Assembly: GCA_012270635.1 (NCBI GenBank)
Contig: JAAXHX010000284.1
Location: 3,258-9,345, forward strand
Source of the DNA: Dehalococcoidia bacterium
GTDB lineage: Bacteria > Chloroflexota > Dehalococcoidia > Plut-88900
Direction of reading: 5' to 3'
DNA: 6,088 nt
Below are positions 5,940 to 6,088 of this stretch, piece by piece. The notes under the pieces are model-generated. The model was given only the letters and a program-made list of their open reading frames with translations, made no database searches and was not told where the DNA came from. Numbering within the stretch: the stretch's first letter is position 1; every line of letters starts with the position of its first letter. The position numbers and the translations under genes were made by a program.

Positions 5940-5969
5940 TTTACATTCCCTGACAGAACCGCCTAGAAT
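5940..5969 (+). promoter_or_regulatory. Sigma70-like promoter of uvrB
   Basis: TTTACA at 5940-5945 (5 of 6 to the -35 consensus) is followed after 18 bp by TAGAAT at 5964-5969 (5 of 6 to the -10). The predicted initiation site, about 7 bases downstream, almost coincides with the uvrB start codon at 5979. No LexA-type operator was recognised around it. Confidence 0.65.
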
Positions 5970-5978
5970 GACCGCGCT

Positions 5979-6088
5979 TTGACCACCACGACGGCAGTAG
6001 AAAACAGGTTCCGAATCACCTCCGACTTCCGCATGATGGGCGACCAGCCCCGGGCCGTGGACCAGCTCGTCGCGGGGCTGGAGTCGGG
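5979..6088 (+). CDS. uvrB: UvrB, excinuclease ABC subunit B, N-terminal fragment
   Basis: The last 36 complete codons encode MTTTTAVENRFRITSDFRMMGDQPRAVDQLVAGLESG (start codon read as Met), which fits the conserved UvrB opening: F-x-(I/L)-x-S-x-F-x-x-x-GDQP-x-A-(I/V)-x-x-L-x-x-G-(L)-x-x-G. UvrB is the helicase-like damage-verification subunit of nucleotide excision repair and works with UvrA and UvrC. GDQP is part of the adenine-binding Q-motif region; the Walker A lies beyond the window. An in-frame TAG at 5964 limits the start. The only candidate that keeps the conserved F-x-x-x-S-x-F segment is the TTG at 5979; the ATG at 6033 would remove it. No Shine-Dalgarno precedes the TTG. It has its own promoter and is functionally unrelated to the operon before it. 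Confidence 0.9.
   Translation, partial: MTTTTAVENRFRITSDFRMMGDQPRAVDQLVAGLES

Noticed and set aside
5968..5982. Four-codon ORF (MTAL) overlapping the uvrB start
   Set aside because: Its ATG overlaps the predicted -10 box, so it would not be transcribed from the local promoter.

Overview
The window is a dense, GC-rich stretch of bacterial chromosome. All complete protein genes lie on the + strand, with one tRNA on the - strand. The gene set combines an amidohydrolase_2 enzyme, paired MaoC-type hot-dog proteins, paired class III (CaiB/BaiF) CoA-transferases and a crotonase tail. It suggests a heterotrophic bacterium with many CoA-linked catabolic genes. The mixture resembles what is reported for Chloroflexota of the SAR202/Dehalococcoidia type, but that placement is a guess from gene content and was not tested.

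Layout. Bases 1-38 are probably the last codons of an upstream enoyl-CoA hydratase-like gene. After them comes an amidohydrolase_2 gene (111-1271) with a strong ribosome binding site. A tRNA-Gln(TTG) with encoded CCA lies at 1333-1406 on the - strand, with a consensus -10 box upstream of it. A sigma70-like promoter at 1475-1503 faces the other way and opens a + strand cluster: hot-dog protein 1 (1553-1948), hot-dog protein 2 (1956-2414), a DUF3800 protein (2429-3241), a 160-bp gap holding a long imperfect hairpin (3255-3329), CoA-transferase 1 (3401-4603) and CoA-transferase 2 (4610-5923). A second good promoter (5940-5969) then drives the 5' end of uvrB, which runs off the window.

How the genes may work together. 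The two hot-dog proteins look like a split or heteromeric enoyl-CoA hydratase. The two CoA-transferases look like a heteromeric pair, in which the second keeps the expected catalytic Asp and the first has Glu there. Together with the upstream crotonase and amidohydrolase they suggest activation of a carboxylic acid to its CoA ester, hydration or dehydration, and perhaps ring or amide cleavage or decarboxylation. The substrate cannot be read from the sequence.

The odd part is the DUF3800 gene. It is lower in GC than its neighbours (45% and 50% in two 60-base lines counted by hand, against 67% in one line of the second CoA-transferase gene), it has no evident metabolic role, and it sits inside the operon. 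Directly behind it is a 75-nt sequence that folds on paper into a 25-bp interrupted hairpin. Families of candidate structured RNAs (DUF3800-I and following) have been described beside genes for this domain, so the gene plus hairpin may be a small protein-RNA cassette inserted into a catabolic operon. This is the best candidate here for an undescribed system.
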